Assembly (NCBI GenBank): GCA_050741915.1
Contig: JBOGEX010000110.1
Location: 65,586 to 129,585, forward strand
Reading direction: 5' to 3'
Origin: JACCTH01 sp050741915
GTDB taxonomy: Bacteria; Actinomycetota; Acidimicrobiia; Spongiisociales; ZC4RG35
DNA length: 64,000 nt
Shown: positions 61,893 to 64,000 of the stretch, one piece after another
Layout of the letters: the number at the start of each line of letters is the position of its first letter
How positions within the stretch are numbered: the stretch's first letter is position 1
Made by a program: the position numbers and the translations under genes
Notes under the pieces: model-generated
Told to the model about the DNA's origin: nothing
Database searches by the model: none
The model's input: the letters and a program-made list of their open reading frames with translations, nothing else

Positions 61893-62612
61893 ACCCCCGA
61901 CGCTAATTGGCACCGGCCCGATGAATAGCAGGTAACCGCCGTCGCGCTCGACGACAAATGGTGACTCCGCCGGACCGCCGAAGGTGCCTGCCAGCGGATC
62001 GCTGTACATAACTTGGCGTCATTGCCAATGGATGAGGACCGAGGACTCGGTGGCCACTACTACGAACGGTCCACCTTCGGGCCTCGATGTTGCCGTGTAG
62101 TACATCACCCAGTGCTCCCCCATCCGGTGGACCATTGGGTCTCGAGCCTCGTATCCGACAACCAATGGATTCTCCGGGTGACGCTCCCTTGCCCAACAGT
62201 CTTCCGACGTTGCGAGTTGGATTCGGTACTCCTCCTTCGAACGTCCACCGCGACACACCAACATCCAGCAAAGGTCATCCCAGAAGATGACATGTGGCGC
62301 CCACAGTTGATCTCGCCCCACCCTGAGTCGGCCGATAGTGCGAAAGGGCTGCTTGGTCCTAGGACCGAAGAGAGCAGAAGCGGTGGCGTGAGCGAGGTGC
62401 AGTTCGTCGTACGGTGTTGCCGGCTCGGGGTGGGTGATTCCGATTAGGTGCCAGGACCCTGGCCGATCGCGTACGAAGGTGTGGTCATTGACGTACCACG
62501 CCTGGGCCTCGCCTTCGGATGGGTCGTAGACCCGCACAAACTCTCCGGCGCTGACCACAAGCATCGAGTCCCAATCAACATAGGCGACGAAAATCCCGGT
62601 GCCCTGTTCTCC
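61893..62612 (-). pseudogene. GH43/GH32-like beta-propeller glycosidase gene, truncated and with an in-frame TGA
   Basis: One continuous frame reads AWYVNDHTFVRDRPGSWHLI, GITHPEPATPYDELHLAHAT, LWAPHVIFWDDLCWMLVCRG, NPLVVGYEARDPMVHRMGEH, WVMYYTATSRPEGGPFVVVA, then LIHWQ, a TGA (62021-62019), and then YSDPLAGTFGGPAESPFVVE and RDGGYLLFIGP. These are successive propeller blades of a family 43/32-like glycosidase. The first blade(s) and the C-terminal end are missing. Sequence on both sides of the TGA fits the same family, so a nonsense mutation is the simplest view. It fuses in frame with the next hydrolase start. Confidence 0.65.
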
Positions 62613-63112
62613 TCAAAATTCGGTGCACCACGACCAGCCCTAACTAAATCTGGCGCACCACGACCAACTGTCGGTCGCCCTGCAACGAATTTCACCTGCT
62701 GCCGCATCCGGAGCGTCTTTGAGAGTGGCTCTGGCAACGCAACCCGTTGCCGCTGACCCTTGGGAAAATCAAGTCGGAAAGCGAGTAGTGGGTCAGTTTG
62801 GCTTGGAAAACCTCAAGACTCGCCTGCCAAACTCTAAATTCGGTCGCCCACGCCCGCCTTCTGGCTAATCCGGTAGCTGGCGACCTAGTACCGGGGGACT
62901 TTGACCAACCAAATTGACCCACCACCGGGAATCGGGATTAGCAGCCGAAGGAGGTAGGATTGGTGAAGCGCACGCAAAGCGTGCGGCGCTTGCTTCGCTT
63001 CTCGTTCCGTCGAGTGAAGTACCGCTGGCCTTGCGGTTCCTCCGGGTTTTACCCGGTCTCGGTTCTGATGACCATCGGAGCGTCGGGTTCTCCGACGGTT
63101 CTGAAGGAGAGC
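62613..63112. other. 500-base gap without a supportable gene; imperfect 30-bp tandem repeat
   Basis: 62616-62645 and 62646-62675 are two 30-base units sharing GCACCACGACCA and an AAAT start; a third related start, AAATTCGGTCGCCCACGCC, lies at 62836. Reading frames here give no recognisable protein. The area lies upstream of the glycosidase relic and is probably eroded intergenic DNA. Confidence 0.45.
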
Positions 63113-63337
63113 ATGGCCAAGAAAATATCTACAAAGACCCTCGAAGGTGTGCGAAGTCACGAGGTCTCGAAGCCTCAAAATGCCATTCGACGCACGGACG
63201 GCAATCGCCAACGATGCATTGCCTGTGGTCATCCTCGAGTTGAGCACAAGGGCATCGGGTGCTCGGTGCCAAAGTGCGCTTGTCTTCACTATGACGCCCC
63301 GTTGACGCGCGAGGTGGCGGTCGAAGCGTCCTCTTAG
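63113..63337 (+). CDS. small cysteine-containing hypothetical protein, 74 residues
   Basis: ATG 63113 has a good ribosome site (GAAGGAGAGC). The basic N-terminal half (MAKKISTKTLEGVRSHEVSK) is followed by a possible zinc-binding segment (CIACGHPRVEHKGIGCSV, then KCACLHYD) with five Cys and two His. No family is recognised. The in-frame part upstream to 62960 is basic junk and rejected. Confidence 0.5.
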   Translation: MAKKISTKTLEGVRSHEVSKPQNAIRRTDGNRQRCIACGHPRVEHKGIGCSVPKCACLHYDAPLTREVAVEASS

Positions 63338-63464
63338 TCGCCCGTGCTTCCCGATCCGGTGCTCGGAGACTCGGCCCTTCATCGAACGAACCTCCACCCT
63401 CGTCCCACGCGAAAGGGCGCCGCCCGATTTTGGGGGCTACCAAGCCCGAACGGGATTCAGGCCC

Positions 63465-63752
63465 ATGTCCGAAATCGGAAGCAAGAAGATGACGGCCAAA
63501 GTCTCGGCAACCCGGCAGCCAGATGCTGATCTCCGCGCCCTAGATCGCCTCGTCGGCACGTGGCGGATCAGTGGCGACGCCAAGGGAACCGTTACCTATC
63601 GGCGGATGGATGGCGCCACGCTCACGATCTGGGGCGGGCAGCGGGGGTCCGAGAGCTTCTACAAAGGCAACTTGAGCGCTGACGGCAACACCAGCAGCGG
63701 CGCTCGGACCCCGCCAGGGGGCGGGTACAAGGCGACCTCCACGCGGGTATAG
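63465..63752 (+). pseudogene. DUF1579-like gene with a large internal in-frame deletion
   Basis: The N-terminal part (ADLRALDRLVGTWRISGDAK, then GTVTYRRMDG) and the C-terminal part (ATLTIWGGQRGSESFYKGNL, then SADGNTSSGA and GGGYKATSTRV) fit the two ends of a ~150-residue lipocalin-like DUF1579 protein. The ~60 middle residues are absent, with no frameshift. A start at 63489 (after GGAAGC) is also possible. The shortened barrel is unlikely to fold. Confidence 0.6.
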
Positions 63753-63842
63753 ACGCCATAGAGTGACGAGTGATCGCTCCCTGGGAATCGAACATGGTCA
63801 GCATCGGTAGACCGTCAACCTGTCCGGATCTCAATGGAGAGC

Positions 63843-64000
63843 TCAGAGACCTCGGCGATCGATCAGCTTTGGCACTCCTGTTTCGAGCAGCATCTCATAG
63901 GCCCGCTGGCGAAACTGGTCGCGGAGATCGCGGGTAGGTGGGCGGCAACGGCTCGAGCCGAGACCAACGAGTTCCATGCAGAGCTTGTCGAGGTACCCAT
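63843..64000 (-). CDS. C-terminal end of an unknown gene (cut by window edge)
   Basis: On the minus strand the frame is open from the window end to TGA 63845-63843. It encodes ~52 residues (YLDKLCMELVGLGSSRCRPP, then DLRDQFRQRAYEMLLETGVP and KLIDRRGL) with good coding composition. The start lies beyond the window. The family cannot be identified from the tail. Confidence 0.5.
   Translation of the reverse strand, partial: GYLDKLCMELVGLGSSRCRPPTRDLRDQFRQRAYEMLLETGVPKLIDRRGL

Noticed and set aside
62616..62675. Possible CRISPR array from 30-bp repeated units
   Set aside because: Only two imperfect adjacent units without spacers and no cas genes.

Overview
The window is high-GC DNA packed with short intergenic gaps. 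It reads as the chromosome of an actinobacterium, probably an uncultured Acidimicrobiia-like lineage (an inference from gene content, not proven). The evidence is a class A RNase P RNA, the actinobacterial trio histidine phosphatase / DUF3090 / SCO1664-like protein, a BTAD-type regulator and other large ATPase regulators, an LLM (F420-type) oxidoreductase, a VanW wall protein, many GTG/TTG starts, GTGA/ATGA start-stop overlaps, and several starts that look leaderless behind a TANNNT box.

Left part (1-15 kb): the tail of a LuxR-type regulator, a DUF4242 protein, a secreted nuclease, an LEA-like helical protein, an aminotransferase, a zinc dehydrogenase, an MFS carrier, an apparently inactive ADP-ribosylglycohydrolase homologue, a lipid kinase, a coupled pair of dynamin-like GTPases followed by a Fe-S PD-(D/E)XK nuclease, a VanW protein and pyruvate kinase. 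From 15.2 to 21.4 kb lies a complete cytochrome c maturation operon (ccmA-B-C-D-E-F-HI-G), including a 36-residue CcmD.

21-31 kb is regulatory: a 1263-residue BTAD-cyclase-ATPase-TPR protein and a LuxR/ATPase regulator split by a frameshift. At 30.7-33.7 kb a Fur-family regulator precedes cbiM/Q/O-type transporter genes. The gap between them holds a 17-bp site matching the published Streptomyces Nur box, which points to nickel uptake. Then come trpD, an aquaporin and rnpB. A small accessory island beside rnpB holds an unknown gene pair and a truncated tyrosine recombinase.

38-50 kb holds a DUF2237 protein, an HMCES-type abasic-site protein, the phosphatase/DUF3090/SCO1664 trio, NUDIX, a lipoprotein, an LLM oxidoreductase, a cyclase-ATPase regulator beside a frameshifted response-regulator/flavoprotein fusion, and the conserved Nif3 - zinc-ribbon - RNase H block.

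50-64 kb is more eroded. Alpha/beta hydrolases, a histidine kinase, a Val/Pro-repeat secreted protein and a well-formed ECF sigma / anti-sigma / VanY peptidase operon (with an ECF-type promoter before it) alternate with broken genes: multi-frameshift relics, a glycosidase-like gene with an in-frame TGA, and a DUF1579-like gene with an internal deletion. A SnoaL-like relic at 26 kb shows the same kind of damage. No tRNA, CRISPR array or intact insertion sequence was seen.
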